Part shown: positions 9,701 through 17,566 of the stretch, one piece after another
Numbering within the stretch: the first letter of the stretch is position 1
How the letters are laid out: every line of letters begins with the position of its first letter
Source of the DNA: an uncultured Treponema sp.
GTDB taxonomy: Bacteria > Spirochaetota > Spirochaetia > Treponematales > Treponemataceae
Reading direction: 5' to 3'
DNA: 32,321 nucleotides
Assembly: GCF_945873775.1 (NCBI RefSeq)
Contig: NZ_CAMCEC010000027.1
Location: 1 to 32,321 of the forward strand
Notes under the pieces: model-generated
The model's database searches: none
Seen by the model: the letters and a program-made list of their open reading frames with translations, nothing else
What the model was told of the DNA's origin: nothing
Position numbers and translations under genes: made by a program

Positions 9701-9956
9701 CCCAGCCGAACCTACGCTCAACCTTTTTTCCTTTCATTGTCTGATAGCGCGGAATTATATCTTTTATTGTAGACGGAATAAAATGTCCAAAATGAGGAAG
9801 CCCGGTCGCAAAAGGAGGTCCGTCATAAAAAACATATTCCTCTGCGCCTTCTCTCTGCGAAACAGACTTTTTAAAAGTTTCGTTTTCTTCCCAGAATTTT
9901 AAGATTTTTTCTTCCTGCTTCGGAAAATCAGCTTTTGAATCTACAGGATTGTACAT
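6774..9956 (-). CDS. ileS: Isoleucyl-tRNA synthetase, IleS2 type
   Basis: 1060 residues; charges tRNA-Ile in the cytoplasm. The class I motifs are clear: GLPHFGH at residues 52-58 (HIGH motif), then GRKMSKSLRN (KMSKS). An editing domain with the usual TTPWTLPSN motif lies between them, and anticodon-binding and C-terminal domains follow. The GLPH(F/Y)GH form and the long C-terminal region without the terminal zinc finger place it in the eukaryote-like IleS2 group. Start: ATG 9956 with AAGGA about 9 nt upstream; a 35-residue in-frame extension to 10061 has no homology. A TATAAT (9983-9978) lies just upstream but lacks a good -35. It heads an operon with the two lipoprotein genes; the next start is 28 bp after its stop. 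Confidence 0.97.
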   Translation of the reverse strand: MYNPVDSKADFPKQEEKILKFWEENETFKKSVSQREGAEEYVFYDGPPFATGLPHFGHFIPSTIKDIIPRYQTMKGKKVERRFGWDCHGLPVENLIEKELGINSKHEIEAYGVANFNDKCRASVLKYTSEWRKTITRMGRWVDFDNDYKTMNPDFMESIWWVAKSLWDKGMIYEGKYILPYCPRCATVLSTHELAQGYKEKQDPAITIRFKVTKAPAAFEDPEMENGNTYFLAWTTTPWTLPSNEGLCMGPDIEYVKIKDKESGDFYILAESRLSSYYKNEADYEVIYKKTGKDFIGAKYEPLFPYFKDLAVKEDGSDGAFRMFNADYVSTEDGTGVVHIAPAFGEEDSKVFKGTGIPSVEPMDAECKFTKEVTDYAGRFVKDCDKDIMDRLKKEGKLVKRDQILHQYPHCWRCGSPLIYRGIGSWFVKVADEHERLLKANSQIKWQPSHIKEGRFGKWLAGARDWAISRNRYWGNPIPIWKCPDCNDTLCVGSRKELEEFSGVYPEDLHKQFVDKITIPCKKCGGTMKRIPEVFDCWFESGSMPYAQQHYPFENKEYFESHFPADFISEGLDQTRGWFYTLTVLASNLFDKPAFKNCIVNGIVLASDGRKMSKSLRNYTDPNEAINKLSADAIRLFLMHSAVVKADEIRYSDEGVRDVIKSIILPLWNSYSFFVQYANIDGVTCTGHEFDSKLPENPLDRWILSVAQKMVKDVSSALDDYDLSAAIDPMLSFIDQINNWYIRRNRRRFWKSGSDADKLEAYGALYSALKTFALVAAPFIPFLTEELWQNLKTSEDKESVHLMDYPVYNEKFRDEDLEFKMASVQKAVSMGRSLRNQFNLKNRQPLASVALVTRNAEEKKVLSDMQNTIAEELNVKNVIFHEREDELVEYKAKANFRVLGKQLGGKMKAAAAEITKLSIEQIEQILDGKTVSIKVDGEDVSLNQENVLVERFEKEDLKVINDGTLTVGLDTKITDELQKEGYVRDLVRGIQNLRKESGFEVTDRIELSVGGSEVLKSAFEMFKDFISGETLASSAVWNENTSGTEIDCEDAKWTVSVKKI

Positions 9957-10137
9957 CGCATTCCGTCCTTTTATAAAATTATAAATTAATTTTAACACAA
10001 AATTCTTTAGCCTGAATGCAAAAAGCACCAGAACTAAAAAGAAAATATGAAGAAGTTTCAAAAATCAGACGAATTTTAAAACTTAAACAATTATATCAAA
10101 TTGAATCAAAATAATCTATAAATAAGAAAAATTCAAC

Positions 10138-10202
10138 TGTCATTCACTTGCCTCGACATCGGAATCCTAACAGAAATCATCAGATCAAGCTCGATAATGA
10201 CA
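10138..10202. repeat. Degenerate copy of the TGTCATT...AATGACA palindromic repeat
   Basis: A 65-bp segment is bounded by TGTCATT (10138-10144) and AATGACA (10196-10202). Between them are decayed remnants of the TTGA / TCAAG half-palindromes that are intact in the copies at 13900, 20754 and 31179. It lies in the long gap between divergent ileS and neuB. Confidence 0.5.
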
Positions 10203-10313
10203 AAAAAATATAGTCAGCCAAATAGATAATTTTAACCAAAAACACAAATATCTTTTTAATTATTGTTAATTTCTATATGTCGAAATTGAAATTCCAAATG
10301 TAAACTTTTTGTT

Positions 10314-10404
10314 GTGGAAATCTAAACGGAGGAAAATCCTTTTTAAGCTGTCCAGACAACAGCTCCACTATCGGCATTGTTCTTTTCAATGCCGTTTTTG
10401 TTTT
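10314..10404 (+). ncRNA. Possible structured RNA ending in an intrinsic terminator (family unknown)
   Basis: Stem GTGG (10314-10317) pairs with CCAC (10365-10368) and encloses a short AGGA-AAA-TCCT hairpin (10330-10340) and an AGCTGT/ACAGCT hairpin (10346-10364). This gives a plausible three-way junction. The terminator follows 3 nt later. No + strand gene precedes it, so a terminated short RNA is the simple explanation. A weak promoter, TTAACC (10232-10237) and TTTAAT (10255-10260) spaced by 17, could give an RNA of about 135 nt. I recognise no riboswitch or sRNA family. The region is AT-rich and the stems are short, so chance is possible. Confidence 0.3.
10372..10404 (+). terminator. Intrinsic terminator in the ileS-neuB gap
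   Basis: A perfect 8-bp stem, CGGCATTG (10372-10379) with CAATGCCG (10387-10394), and a 7-nt loop are followed by TTTTTGTTTT. It acts on + strand RNA and lies 23 bp upstream of the neuB -35 box, so it insulates neuB from anything transcribed upstream. Confidence 0.75.
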
Positions 10405-10426
10405 AAAATAAGCCTTTTTCATTATG

Positions 10427-10455
10427 TTGAATTTCAAATGCTGAACAATTATAAT
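10427..10455 (+). promoter_or_regulatory. neuB promoter, leaderless type
   Basis: TTGAAT (10427-10432), a 17-bp spacer and TATAAT (10450-10455). The start codon is at 10463, only 7 nt after the -10 box, so transcription should begin at or next to the A of the AUG. No Shine-Dalgarno is present. Confidence 0.75.
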
Positions 10456-10462
10456 CAAAAGC

Positions 10463-11620
10463 ATGAAGATAATCGCCGAAATTGGAACTGCGCACGCAGG
10501 CTCTTTAGATAAAGCATTTGAACTTATTGACGCAGCAGCTTTTGCAGGCGCAGACTGCGTAAAATTTCAGTGGGTTTATGCCGATGAGATTTTGCATCCA
10601 GATACAGGATTTGTAAATTTGCCTGGAGGAAAAACCCGGCTTTACGACACATTTAAACAACTTGAATGCTCTTCTGATTTCTACAATAAATGCCTTGAAT
10701 ATTCACATAAAAAAGGCCTTTTATTCGCCTGCTCTCCTTTCGGAACAAAATCTTTTGACGAGCTTGCAAAACTCAATCCTGACGCTATAAAAATCGCAAG
10801 TCCAGAACTGAATCATTTTCCGCTTTTACACAAATGCGCAGATTATTACAAAAAAATTCCAATTATCATTTCAAGCGGAGTTTCTAAACTAGGTGACATA
10901 GAAAAAGCAATTCAAATAATCCAAAATAAAAATGAATCTTGTGCAAATGAAAAGCACTTTCCAGACTTAACTTTGCTTCATTGCATAACTTTCTATCCTG
11001 CCCCGGAAGAACAATATAACGTAAAATGTGTAAAAACTCTGCGCCAAATATTTGGAATTCCAACAGGAATAAGCGACCACAGCCTTGATCCAGTTTTAGT
11101 TCCAGTTCTTACAGTTCTTATGGGAGGAAGTGTAATTGAAAAACATATTACCCTAAGCAAAAAAGACAGCGGACTAGACGATCCTGTAGCACTTGAACCT
11201 GAACAGTTTGCTGTAATGGTTCATTCTGTCAAGCAGGCTCTTTCAATACAAGAACGCTATAAAAAAGAAGGAAATGCCGTAAAAGAGAACTTAGAAAATG
11301 CGGCAGAAAAAGAAATTCTAAAACAGCTTGAATATGAATTTCCAAGTGAAAAAATCACAGCGGCGTTAGGAACGGGAATAAAAAGACTTGCCGCGGCAGA
11401 AGAAGAAAACTACGGAAGAACAAACCGCTCGCTTCACTATATGCGTTCACTAAAAAAAGGAAGCAAAATAGAACCAGACGACATTTCAGTTTTACGAACA
11501 GAAAAAATTCTTTCTCCCGGAATAAGCCCTGAATATTTTTCCACAATAGAAGGCTCTATACTGGAAAAAGACGTATGTTCAGGCGATGGAGTCAAGTGGG
11601 AAGATTTTATCAAAAGGTAA
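10463..11620 (+). CDS. neuB: N-acetylneuraminate synthase family protein (sialic/legionaminic/pseudaminic acid synthase type)
   Basis: 385 residues. The N-terminal NeuB TIM barrel starts AEIGTAHAGSLDKAFELIDAA, with CVKFQ after it. It continues with KIASPELNHFPLLH, ISSGVSKL, LHCITFYPAPEEQYNV, GISDHS and VIEKHITL, the usual order of PEP- and metal-binding strands in this family. A C-terminal antifreeze-like SAF domain (about 325-383) covers the substrate site. The enzyme condenses PEP with a hexose derivative to give a nine-carbon sugar acid; which one cannot be told. No other nonulosonate genes (epimerase, CMP-transferase) are in the window. It is a single gene with its own promoter and a leaderless start, convergent with coaX (12 bp between stops). 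It may supply the sugar for flagellin modification by Maf-like proteins such as those at 854-3843. Confidence 0.88.
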   Translation: MKIIAEIGTAHAGSLDKAFELIDAAAFAGADCVKFQWVYADEILHPDTGFVNLPGGKTRLYDTFKQLECSSDFYNKCLEYSHKKGLLFACSPFGTKSFDELAKLNPDAIKIASPELNHFPLLHKCADYYKKIPIIISSGVSKLGDIEKAIQIIQNKNESCANEKHFPDLTLLHCITFYPAPEEQYNVKCVKTLRQIFGIPTGISDHSLDPVLVPVLTVLMGGSVIEKHITLSKKDSGLDDPVALEPEQFAVMVHSVKQALSIQERYKKEGNAVKENLENAAEKEILKQLEYEFPSEKITAALGTGIKRLAAAEEENYGRTNRSLHYMRSLKKGSKIEPDDISVLRTEKILSPGISPEYFSTIEGSILEKDVCSGDGVKWEDFIKR

Positions 11621-11632
11621 AAAAAGTGATTT

Positions 11633-12439
11633 CTACAACATCAAATCAGAAATAATCTTAAGTCCGCGGATTGTCAAGTCTTTGTCAACAACAGTAAACA
11701 CATCTGTAATTGGCTTTAGAACTTTGTTAAGTCCGCCTGTTGCAACAACTTTTACAGTTTCCGCCTTGTCGCCGGTAAGCTTTTCAAGGTCTGCCTTAAC
11801 TTGCCGAACAAGATATTCAACAAGCCCCTTGTATCCAAGAACAACGCCTGCCTGAATTGCAGTTTCTGTATTCATTCCAAGGCTTGAAGACGGAGCTTCC
11901 AAAGATACAAACGGAAGCTGAGCCGCATTAGTCGCCAAAGCCTTTATAGCAGTTCCCAAGCCAGGAGAAATAGTAACTCCGCGGATTGTTCCACTTGAAT
12001 CAGCAACAGTCAAAGTCAAGGCAGTTCCAAAATCAACAGCAATAACAGGACCTTTGCCTTCAAACAAATTCCAGGCACTTACCGCATTGCAAAGCAAATC
12101 TGTTCCAATGTTTGTATGAGGCGAATTTGAATCCAGTCTAACAGGCAGACGTCCGCTATAAGCAAGGTCAGAAGATAAAATAAACGGAGTATTTCCGCAT
12201 AAATGCTGGCAGACAACAACAAAAGGTCCAATCAATGCAGGAACAACAGAACTTATAATGCTTTTATCAAGAAATTTCGTCTGGATTCCTGCTTCCCTGC
12301 AAAGCGTGAGCAAAATAGAAGTATATTCATCTCCTGTGCGTCTTGAATCAGTTGCAATGCGCCACTGAACAGCAATTTTATCGCCATCAAAGATAGCTGC
12401 GACAATATTTGTGTTTCCAATATCCACGGCAAAAAGCAA
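11633..12439 (-). CDS. coaX: Type III pantothenate kinase
   Basis: 268 residues; phosphorylates pantothenate, the first step of CoA synthesis. The ASKHA-fold phosphate loop DIGNTNI is at residues 6-12, followed by WRIATDSRRTGDEY, GTDLLCNAVSAW, VDFGTALTLTV (the second Asp-containing loop) and ISPGLG. Length is normal for CoaX. The start is TTG 12439, with GGAGG about 6 nt upstream; no ATG fits. The promoter is at 12478-12506, giving a short leader of about 30 nt, in contrast to the divergent hisS. It is a single-gene transcript that ends 12 bp from the convergent neuB gene. Confidence 0.95.
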   Translation of the reverse strand: MLFAVDIGNTNIVAAIFDGDKIAVQWRIATDSRRTGDEYTSILLTLCREAGIQTKFLDKSIISSVVPALIGPFVVVCQHLCGNTPFILSSDLAYSGRLPVRLDSNSPHTNIGTDLLCNAVSAWNLFEGKGPVIAVDFGTALTLTVADSSGTIRGVTISPGLGTAIKALATNAAQLPFVSLEAPSSSLGMNTETAIQAGVVLGYKGLVEYLVRQVKADLEKLTGDKAETVKVVATGGLNKVLKPITDVFTVVDKDLTIRGLKIISDLML

Positions 12440-12477
12440 TTTTAGCCTCCAGCAAGTTACAATGTTCTGTTTAATTT

Positions 12478-12506
12478 AAAATATTGCATTTGCTTTTTTT
12501 TTTCAA
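12478..12506 (-). promoter_or_regulatory. coaX promoter
   Basis: On the minus strand: TTGAAA (12506-12501), a 17-bp spacer containing a T/A tract, and TATTTT (12483-12478). This predicts a start near 12471 and a leader of about 30 nt carrying the GGAGG. Confidence 0.6.
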
Positions 12507-12555
12507 GCGAAACAAAACAAGAACAAAATTAGCAATTGGCAAAGATTCACACTCA

Positions 12556-12584
12556 TTGAGCAAATTAAATTTATATTATAGTAT
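12556..12584 (+). promoter_or_regulatory. hisS promoter, probably leaderless
   Basis: TTGAGC (12556-12561), a 17-bp spacer and TAGTAT (12579-12584); TATAGT at 12577-12582 is an alternative register. The ATG at 12593 is 8 nt after the -10 box. No purine-rich ribosome-binding site lies between. Confidence 0.5.
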
Positions 12585-12592
12585 ATTTCATT

Positions 12593-13894
12593 ATGGAAAC
12601 ATTTATTCAACCAAAAATCTTAAAAGGATTCAGAGACTTTCTTCCACAAGATGAAATTTTGAGATCTGACCTAATTGAAAAACTCACAAAGACATTCCGC
12701 TCTTACGGATTCGTTCCTATAGACACTCCAGTTCTTGAATATACAGAGATTTTGCTCAGAAAAAGCAACGGCGAAACAGAAAAACAGATGTTCCGCTTTG
12801 AAGATAACGGCGGAAGAGATGTCGCAATGAGATTTGACTTGACAGTTCCTTTCGCAAGATTCACTGCACAGCACAAAGAAGAGCTTTACTTTCCATTTAA
12901 AAGATACCACATTTCAAAAGTATGGCGCGGAGAAAAGCCACAGGCAGGAAGATACAGAGAATTTGTGCAGTGCGACTTTGACACAGTAGGAAGCGACAGC
13001 GCAGTATCGGACTTTGAGACGCTAAGCCTTATGAAAGCAGCCCTTTCTGCCATTGGCGTTGACGAAATAAAGATTCACGTGAACCACAGAGGAATTTTCA
13101 ACCGCTTTTTAAAGAAACTTGGCCTTTCAGAAAAGTCGGAAGATATTTTGAGAGCGGTAGACAAAATTGCCAAAGTGGGCGAAGAAAAAGTTTCGGCGGA
13201 ACTTGAAGAAATCACAGGAAGCGCGGATTCAAGCGCAAAAATTATTGACTACATAAAGCCTCTTTCTTCATTCGAAGAGACACTTTCACACATAGAAGAG
13301 CTTGCCGGCGGAGAAGATGAAGACTCAAAACGCATGAAAACAATCTTCAGCATGATGAAAGCAGCGGGAATTGAAGAAACTTACATGCTAGATCCTGCAA
13401 TTACACGCGGTCTTGACTATTATACAGGCATTGTTTACGAAACTTTCCTTGAAAAACTGCCGTCAATAGGTTCTGTTTGCTCAGGCGGAAGGTATGACAA
13501 TCTCGCAGGACTTTACATGAAAGAAAAACTGCCAGGCGTAGGCTCAAGCATTGGATTGGACAGGCTGATTGCAGGACTTTCTGAGCTTGGAATTACAAAC
13601 GCAAAAGGCAGCTATCTTGATGTGGAAATATTCAACACCGATGAAAATCTGAATGTTCAATATCAGGAAGTGGCAGTAAAACTCCGCAAAGAAGGAATTT
13701 CCGTAGAAGTATTCCCAGACACTGTAAAAATCAACAAACAGTATTCTGTAACAGACAAAAAACAGATTCCCTGGGGAATTATGCTTTCAAGCAACAGCGA
13801 AACCGCAAATACAGTCACGCTAAAGAACTTAAAGACAAGAGAAATCTTTGAGTCCATTTCAATTGAAGATGCGGCAAAAAAGATTAAAAGTTGA
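12593..13894 (+). CDS. hisS: Histidyl-tRNA synthetase
   Basis: 433 residues, class II synthetase. Seen in order: KILKGFRDFLPQDE and PVLEYTEILLRKSNGETEKQMFRF at the N-terminus; motif 2 as RYHISKVWRGEKPQAGRYREF; the histidine-specific DPAITRGLDYYTGIVYE; CSGGRYDNLAGLY; motif 3 as GSSIGLDRLIAGL. A C-terminal anticodon-binding domain runs from about residue 340. The length is typical. ATG 12593 begins directly at METFIQPKILKGF without any Shine-Dalgarno, and the promoter lies just upstream, so the mRNA is probably leaderless. It is divergent from coaX and followed by a palindromic repeat cluster. Confidence 0.96.
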   Translation: METFIQPKILKGFRDFLPQDEILRSDLIEKLTKTFRSYGFVPIDTPVLEYTEILLRKSNGETEKQMFRFEDNGGRDVAMRFDLTVPFARFTAQHKEELYFPFKRYHISKVWRGEKPQAGRYREFVQCDFDTVGSDSAVSDFETLSLMKAALSAIGVDEIKIHVNHRGIFNRFLKKLGLSEKSEDILRAVDKIAKVGEEKVSAELEEITGSADSSAKIIDYIKPLSSFEETLSHIEELAGGEDEDSKRMKTIFSMMKAAGIEETYMLDPAITRGLDYYTGIVYETFLEKLPSIGSVCSGGRYDNLAGLYMKEKLPGVGSSIGLDRLIAGLSELGITNAKGSYLDVEIFNTDENLNVQYQEVAVKLRKEGISVEVFPDTVKINKQYSVTDKKQIPWGIMLSSNSETANTVTLKNLKTREIFESISIEDAAKKIKS

Positions 13895-13899
13895 ATTTT

Positions 13900-14009
13900 A
13901 CTGTCATACTTGTCATTATCGGGCTTGACCCGATAATCTAGTGTAATTTTTCAGCATATCTTCGGGTCAAGCCCGAAGATGACATTGGGTCAAGCACGGG
14001 AATGACAGT
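13900..14009. repeat. Palindromic repeat cluster between hisS and ribH
   Basis: The 110-bp block is bounded by ACTGTCAT (13900-13907) and ATGACAGT (14002-14009). Inside, ATTATCGGG / CCCGATAAT (9-bp stem, CTTGA loop) starts at 13915. It is followed by an inverted copy with a CTTCGGG / CCCGAAG stem and TCAAG loop, and a third decayed half. The 28 bp at 13912-13939 are identical to 20755-20782. It separates two convergent genes and may also help terminate them. Confidence 0.8.
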
Positions 14010-14014
14010 TTATT

Positions 14015-14485
14015 TTACATCTGTTTTAGCAAGTTCACCATTTCAATTGCTCCAAGGGCGCAGTCGTAGCCTTTGTTTCCGGCTTTTGTTCCGGCGCGCT
14101 CAATCGCCTGGTCAATTGTATCTGTTGTAAGAACTCCGAACATAACTGGAATTCCAGTCTGCAAGCTAACTTGCGCAATTCCTTTTGAAACTTCAGCGCA
14201 AACGTAGTCATAGTGGCTTGTAGCTCCGCGGATTACAGCTCCAAGGCAAATAACAGCATCGTATTTTTTGCTTTCAGCCATTTTTTTTGCGGCAACTGGA
14301 ATTTCAAAAGCGCCAGGAACCCAGCAAAGAGTTATGTCATCATCTTCAACGTCGTGGCGGACAAGCCCGTCTTTTGCGCCCGCAACAAGCTTTGAAACAA
14401 TAAACTCATTGAATCTTGCGGCGACAATTCCAACCTTAATTTTGCCTGCGCTTCCAGCAACAACTTTTCCTTCAATAATTTTCAT
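14015..14485 (-). CDS. ribH: 6,7-dimethyl-8-ribityllumazine synthase
   Basis: 156 residues; joins the ribE/ribD pathway intermediate with dihydroxybutanone phosphate to make lumazine. Motifs: [16 protein letters not shown] at the N-terminus, [29 protein letters not shown] with the catalytic His, [17 protein letters not shown], then [14 protein letters not shown]. Start ATG 14485 has GGAGG about 7 nt upstream. Last gene of the ribD-ribE-ribBA-ribH operon, 32 bp after ribBA. Confidence 0.97.
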   Translation of the reverse strand: MKIIEGKVVAGSAGKIKVGIVAARFNEFIVSKLVAGAKDGLVRHDVEDDDITLCWVPGAFEIPVAAKKMAESKKYDAVICLGAVIRGATSHYDYVCAEVSKGIAQVSLQTGIPVMFGVLTTDTIDQAIERAGTKAGNKGYDCALGAIEMVNLLKQM

Positions 14486-14517
14486 TTTTTTCCTCCAAAA
14501 TATTTTTTTAGAACCGG

Positions 14518-15732
14518 CTAAACGTTAGAAAGCAAATGCCCCATCCGCTTTGCCTTTGTTTTCAAATAAAATTCATCATATTTTTGAACAGGAATTTCAA
14601 GCGGAATGCGCTCTTCAATTTCGATTCCGTTTTCCTTGCAGTTCATGGCGTCAATTTTCTGCGGATTGTTTGTCATAAGGCGAAGTTTTGAAATTCCAAG
14701 ATTTTTTAGAATTTGAATTCCGCATGAATAGTCCCGGGCATCTTCTGGAAGACCAAGCGCAAGATTAGCGTCCACGGTATCCATGCCTTTGTCCTGAAGA
14801 CTGTAAGCCTTTATCTTGTTAAGAATTCCAATTCCCCTTCCTTCCTGCGAAAGATAAACGAGAACTCCCCTTCCTTCCTGAGAAATTTTTTTCATTGCAA
14901 GATCAAACTGCTCGCCGCAATCGCATTTTCTTGAGCCGAAAGTATCGCCTGTAAGACATTCGCTGTGAACACGGCACAAAACACTTTTTCCGTCGGAAAC
15001 ATTTCCCATGACCAAAGCCTCATGATGCTCGCCAGTGATTGTGTCCAAAAATCCATAAAGCTTAAACTCGCCGTACTTTGTAGGAAGATTCGCTTCTGCA
15101 ACGCGCTCAATGAATTTTTCAGTTGACTTTCTATATTCAATCAAATCGGCAATTGTTATAAGAGTTAAGTTCCACTCCCTTGCTTTTTCTTCAAGTTCAG
15201 GGCGGCGCGCCATGTGTCCGTCTGCGCTCATAATCTCGCAGCAAAGTCCGGCTGGCTCAAGTCCGGCTAAGCGGCACAAATCAACAGTCGCTTCGGTATG
15301 ACCCTGGCGTTCAAAAATTCCCTTGTCTTTTGCAACCAAAGGAAACATGTGTCCCGGTCGGCGAAAATCTTCCGGTTTTGTTTCTGGTTTTACAAGAGCA
15401 ACAGCAGTGGCGCTTCTTTCAAATGCGCTGATTCCTGTTGTTGTTGAAACATGATCTACTGAAACAGTAAAGGCTGTTTCGTGGTTGTCCTGATTCTGAA
15501 ACGTCATCGGATAAAAATTAAATTTCTTTGCAATTTCAGAGCTTACTGGCATACAGATAAGTCCGCACGCATTCCGCGCCATGAAATTTATATTTTCACC
15601 TGTAGCAAATCTTGCGGCGCAAATCAAGTCGCCTTCATTCTCGCGAGACTCGTCATCAGTAACCATTATAATTTTTCCGCCGCGCAAATCCTGCAAAGCC
15701 TTTTCTATAAGAGCAAATTTTTCAGTCTTCAT
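14518..15732 (-). CDS. ribBA: Bifunctional DHBP synthase / GTP cyclohydrolase II
   Basis: 404 residues. The N-terminal half (about 1-200) is 3,4-dihydroxy-2-butanone-4-phosphate synthase, with [15 protein letters not shown] and a later [11 protein letters not shown] plus GHTEATVDL. The C-terminal half is GTP cyclohydrolase [25 protein letters not shown] supplies the zinc cysteines, and [17 protein letters not shown] and a late RLMTNNPQK follow. Both halves look intact, so the protein feeds both arms of riboflavin synthesis. ATG 15732 lies inside the end of ribE (11-bp overlap), with GGAGG in the ribE 3' end, so translation is coupled. Confidence 0.97.
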   Translation of the reverse strand: MKTEKFALIEKALQDLRGGKIIMVTDDESRENEGDLICAARFATGENINFMARNACGLICMPVSSEIAKKFNFYPMTFQNQDNHETAFTVSVDHVSTTTGISAFERSATAVALVKPETKPEDFRRPGHMFPLVAKDKGIFERQGHTEATVDLCRLAGLEPAGLCCEIMSADGHMARRPELEEKAREWNLTLITIADLIEYRKSTEKFIERVAEANLPTKYGEFKLYGFLDTITGEHHEALVMGNVSDGKSVLCRVHSECLTGDTFGSRKCDCGEQFDLAMKKISQEGRGVLVYLSQEGRGIGILNKIKAYSLQDKGMDTVDANLALGLPEDARDYSCGIQILKNLGISKLRLMTNNPQKIDAMNCKENGIEIEERIPLEIPVQKYDEFYLKTKAKRMGHLLSNV

Positions 15733-16333
15733 TTTTTTCCTCCAAAGTAAAATGCCTTATATATTTTCCAACTATGTCGCATTCAATGTTCACCAAATCT
15801 CCAGGCTTTTTTTTGCTTAAAACAGTGTTGCTCCAAGTATGCGGAATCACCGCTGCGAAAATAACGCAAGTTGAGCCGCTCCATTTTACAGAAGCAATAG
15901 TCAGGCTGATTCCGTCAATTGCAACAGAGCCTTTTTCAATCATAAAGTCGCCAAGTTTTTTTTCCATTGAAAACTGAATGTTCACGGCGTTTTCATTTTT
16001 TGAGAAAGCAAGAATTCTTCCAGTTCCGTCGATATGTCCAGAAACAATGTGTCCGCCGAATCTTCCGTCCGCTTTCATTGCACGCTCAAGATTTACAAAG
16101 CTTCCGGAGCGAAGGATTTTTAAGGAAGTGCGGCTAAAAGTTTCAGGCGTAACATCGGCTTTAAAAACAGAGCCAGAAAATTCAGCGACAGTCAGGCAAA
16201 CTCCATTCACGGCAATGCTTTCGCCAAGCACAAGTTTTTCATTAAAACTAGACTGAATCTCAATCGAAAAAGAATGGCCGGAACGCACAATATTTTTTAC
16301 ATTGCCAAGGCTTTCTATAATTCCCGTGAACAA
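15722..16333 (-). CDS. ribE: Riboflavin synthase alpha chain
   Basis: 203 residues from TTG 16333, which gives the family's usual FTGIIESLG start. GGGGGA lies 6 nt before it. An in-frame GTG at 16351 would run through that ribosome-binding site and is rejected. Two lumazine-binding repeats are visible: the first with ESIAVNGVCLTV and FVNLERAMKADGRFGGHIVSGHIDG, the second with GSVAIDGISLTI and LVNIECDIVGKYI. It follows the ribD stop by 2 nt and overlaps ribBA. It dismutates two lumazines to riboflavin. Confidence 0.95.
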   Translation of the reverse strand: MFTGIIESLGNVKNIVRSGHSFSIEIQSSFNEKLVLGESIAVNGVCLTVAEFSGSVFKADVTPETFSRTSLKILRSGSFVNLERAMKADGRFGGHIVSGHIDGTGRILAFSKNENAVNIQFSMEKKLGDFMIEKGSVAIDGISLTIASVKWSGSTCVIFAAVIPHTWSNTVLSKKKPGDLVNIECDIVGKYIRHFTLEEKNED

Positions 16334-16335
16334 AA

Positions 16336-17508
16336 TTATTCCCCCAAACACAGCTCTTGAAAATCGTATTCCAAAAGCAAATCACCAGAAAAAGTTTTTA
16401 CATTTTTCAGCGAAAGATTCACGCAAGACAAAAGGCTTGTGCATTCAATTCCCTGCACCGGCGAATGCACAGCTCCATTTTTTCCGCCCAAAATTTTTGG
16501 AGCGACAAAGCAAAGCACTTTGTTTACAAGGCATTTTTTTTCTTTGCCGTAAAAAAACAGGCTTGAATTAAGTGCGCCGCCGGATTCAACAAGAACGCTA
16601 TCAATTGAAAACTCGCCAAGTTTTTTTAGCGCTTGCAAAATGTCGATATGCGAATCTTTTTTTTCAACCTGAATTACTTTTGCGCCTTTTTCCTCAAGTG
16701 CAGATTTTTTTTCGGAACTAGAGCAAGTAAAAATTACAAGCGGAACTTCATTCGCAGTTTTTACAAGATTGCATTCAAGCGGAATTTTCAGTTCCGTATC
16801 AAGAACAAGACGAACCGGCTGCTTCAATCCTTCGCCTTGGATTCTACAAGTTAAAAGCGGATCATCTTTTAGAACAGTCTGGATTCCGCACATAACGGCC
16901 GCAGTTGTTCCGCGCAAATAATGAACATATTCACGGGAACTTTCGTTTGTAATCCACTTGCTTTCGCCTGAAGAAAGTGAAGTTTTTCCGTCTGCGGTTT
17001 GTGCATATTTTACAATCACAAAAGGACGCTTAGTTGTTATATAATAGAAGAAAATTTCATTAAGAGAATCGCATTCAGCTTTCATAAAATCCCGGAAAAC
17101 TTTTATTCCCGCATTTTCAAGCTGAAGAACGCCTTTTCCGTTTACAAGAGAATTTGGATCGCGGCTTCCAATCACGACATTTTTTATTCCGGCATCTATG
17201 ATTGCCTGAGTGCACGGCGGCTGTTTTCCTGTGTGGCAGCAAGGCTCCAATGTAACGTAAAGATTTGCTCCACGGACGCAGACTTTTTTTTCCATTGCAT
17301 TTTTTAAAGCGTCCCGCTCCGCATGAAGATTTCCATATTCGTGATGAAAACCTTCAGCAATAATTTTTCCGTCTTTTTCAATTACCGCGCCAACAAGAGG
17401 ATTCGGATGAACTTTTCCGCCGCCTTTTTTTGCAAGCTCAATTGCACGCTGCATAAAAATTTTCTGAGGAACAAAAACAGCATTTTTCTCTTCTGCAAAA
17501 GCATCCAT
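16336..17508 (-). CDS. ribD: Bifunctional diaminohydroxyphosphoribosylaminopyrimidine deaminase / reductase
   Basis: 390 residues. The deaminase domain (about 15-160) has the zinc ligands HAERDALKNA and TLEPCCHTGKQPPCTQAI. The reductase domain (about 165-390) starts PFVIVKYAQTADGKTS and contains WITNESSREYVHYLRG and LVESGGALNSSLF. It carries out the second and third steps after GTP opening. It is the first gene of the rib operon. ATG 17508 has no Shine-Dalgarno and a TTGACA promoter lies just upstream. The upstream gap of 95 bp is too short for an FMN riboswitch, and none is seen. Confidence 0.95.
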   Translation of the reverse strand: MDAFAEEKNAVFVPQKIFMQRAIELAKKGGGKVHPNPLVGAVIEKDGKIIAEGFHHEYGNLHAERDALKNAMEKKVCVRGANLYVTLEPCCHTGKQPPCTQAIIDAGIKNVVIGSRDPNSLVNGKGVLQLENAGIKVFRDFMKAECDSLNEIFFYYITTKRPFVIVKYAQTADGKTSLSSGESKWITNESSREYVHYLRGTTAAVMCGIQTVLKDDPLLTCRIQGEGLKQPVRLVLDTELKIPLECNLVKTANEVPLVIFTCSSSEKKSALEEKGAKVIQVEKKDSHIDILQALKKLGEFSIDSVLVESGGALNSSLFFYGKEKKCLVNKVLCFVAPKILGGKNGAVHSPVQGIECTSLLSCVNLSLKNVKTFSGDLLLEYDFQELCLGE

Positions 17509-17517
17509 ACAAAAAAA

Positions 17518-17546
17518 GTTTTATATCAAACTAAAAATATTGTCAA
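17518..17546 (-). promoter_or_regulatory. rib operon promoter
   Basis: On the minus strand: TTGACA (17546-17541), then either TATAAA (17525-17520, 15-bp spacer) or TAAAAC (17523-17518, 17-bp spacer). The ribD ATG follows within 9-11 nt, so the leader is at most a few nt and has no ribosome-binding site. Back-to-back with the PBP promoter. Confidence 0.6.
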
Positions 17547-17566
17547 TACAAGCCCCTTATGCTCGT

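Noticed and set aside
9957-10061. 35-residue hydrophobic N-terminal extension of IleS
   Set aside because: It has no homology to IleS, and a ribosome-binding site sits correctly before ATG 9956. The hydrophobic look comes from AT-rich non-coding DNA.
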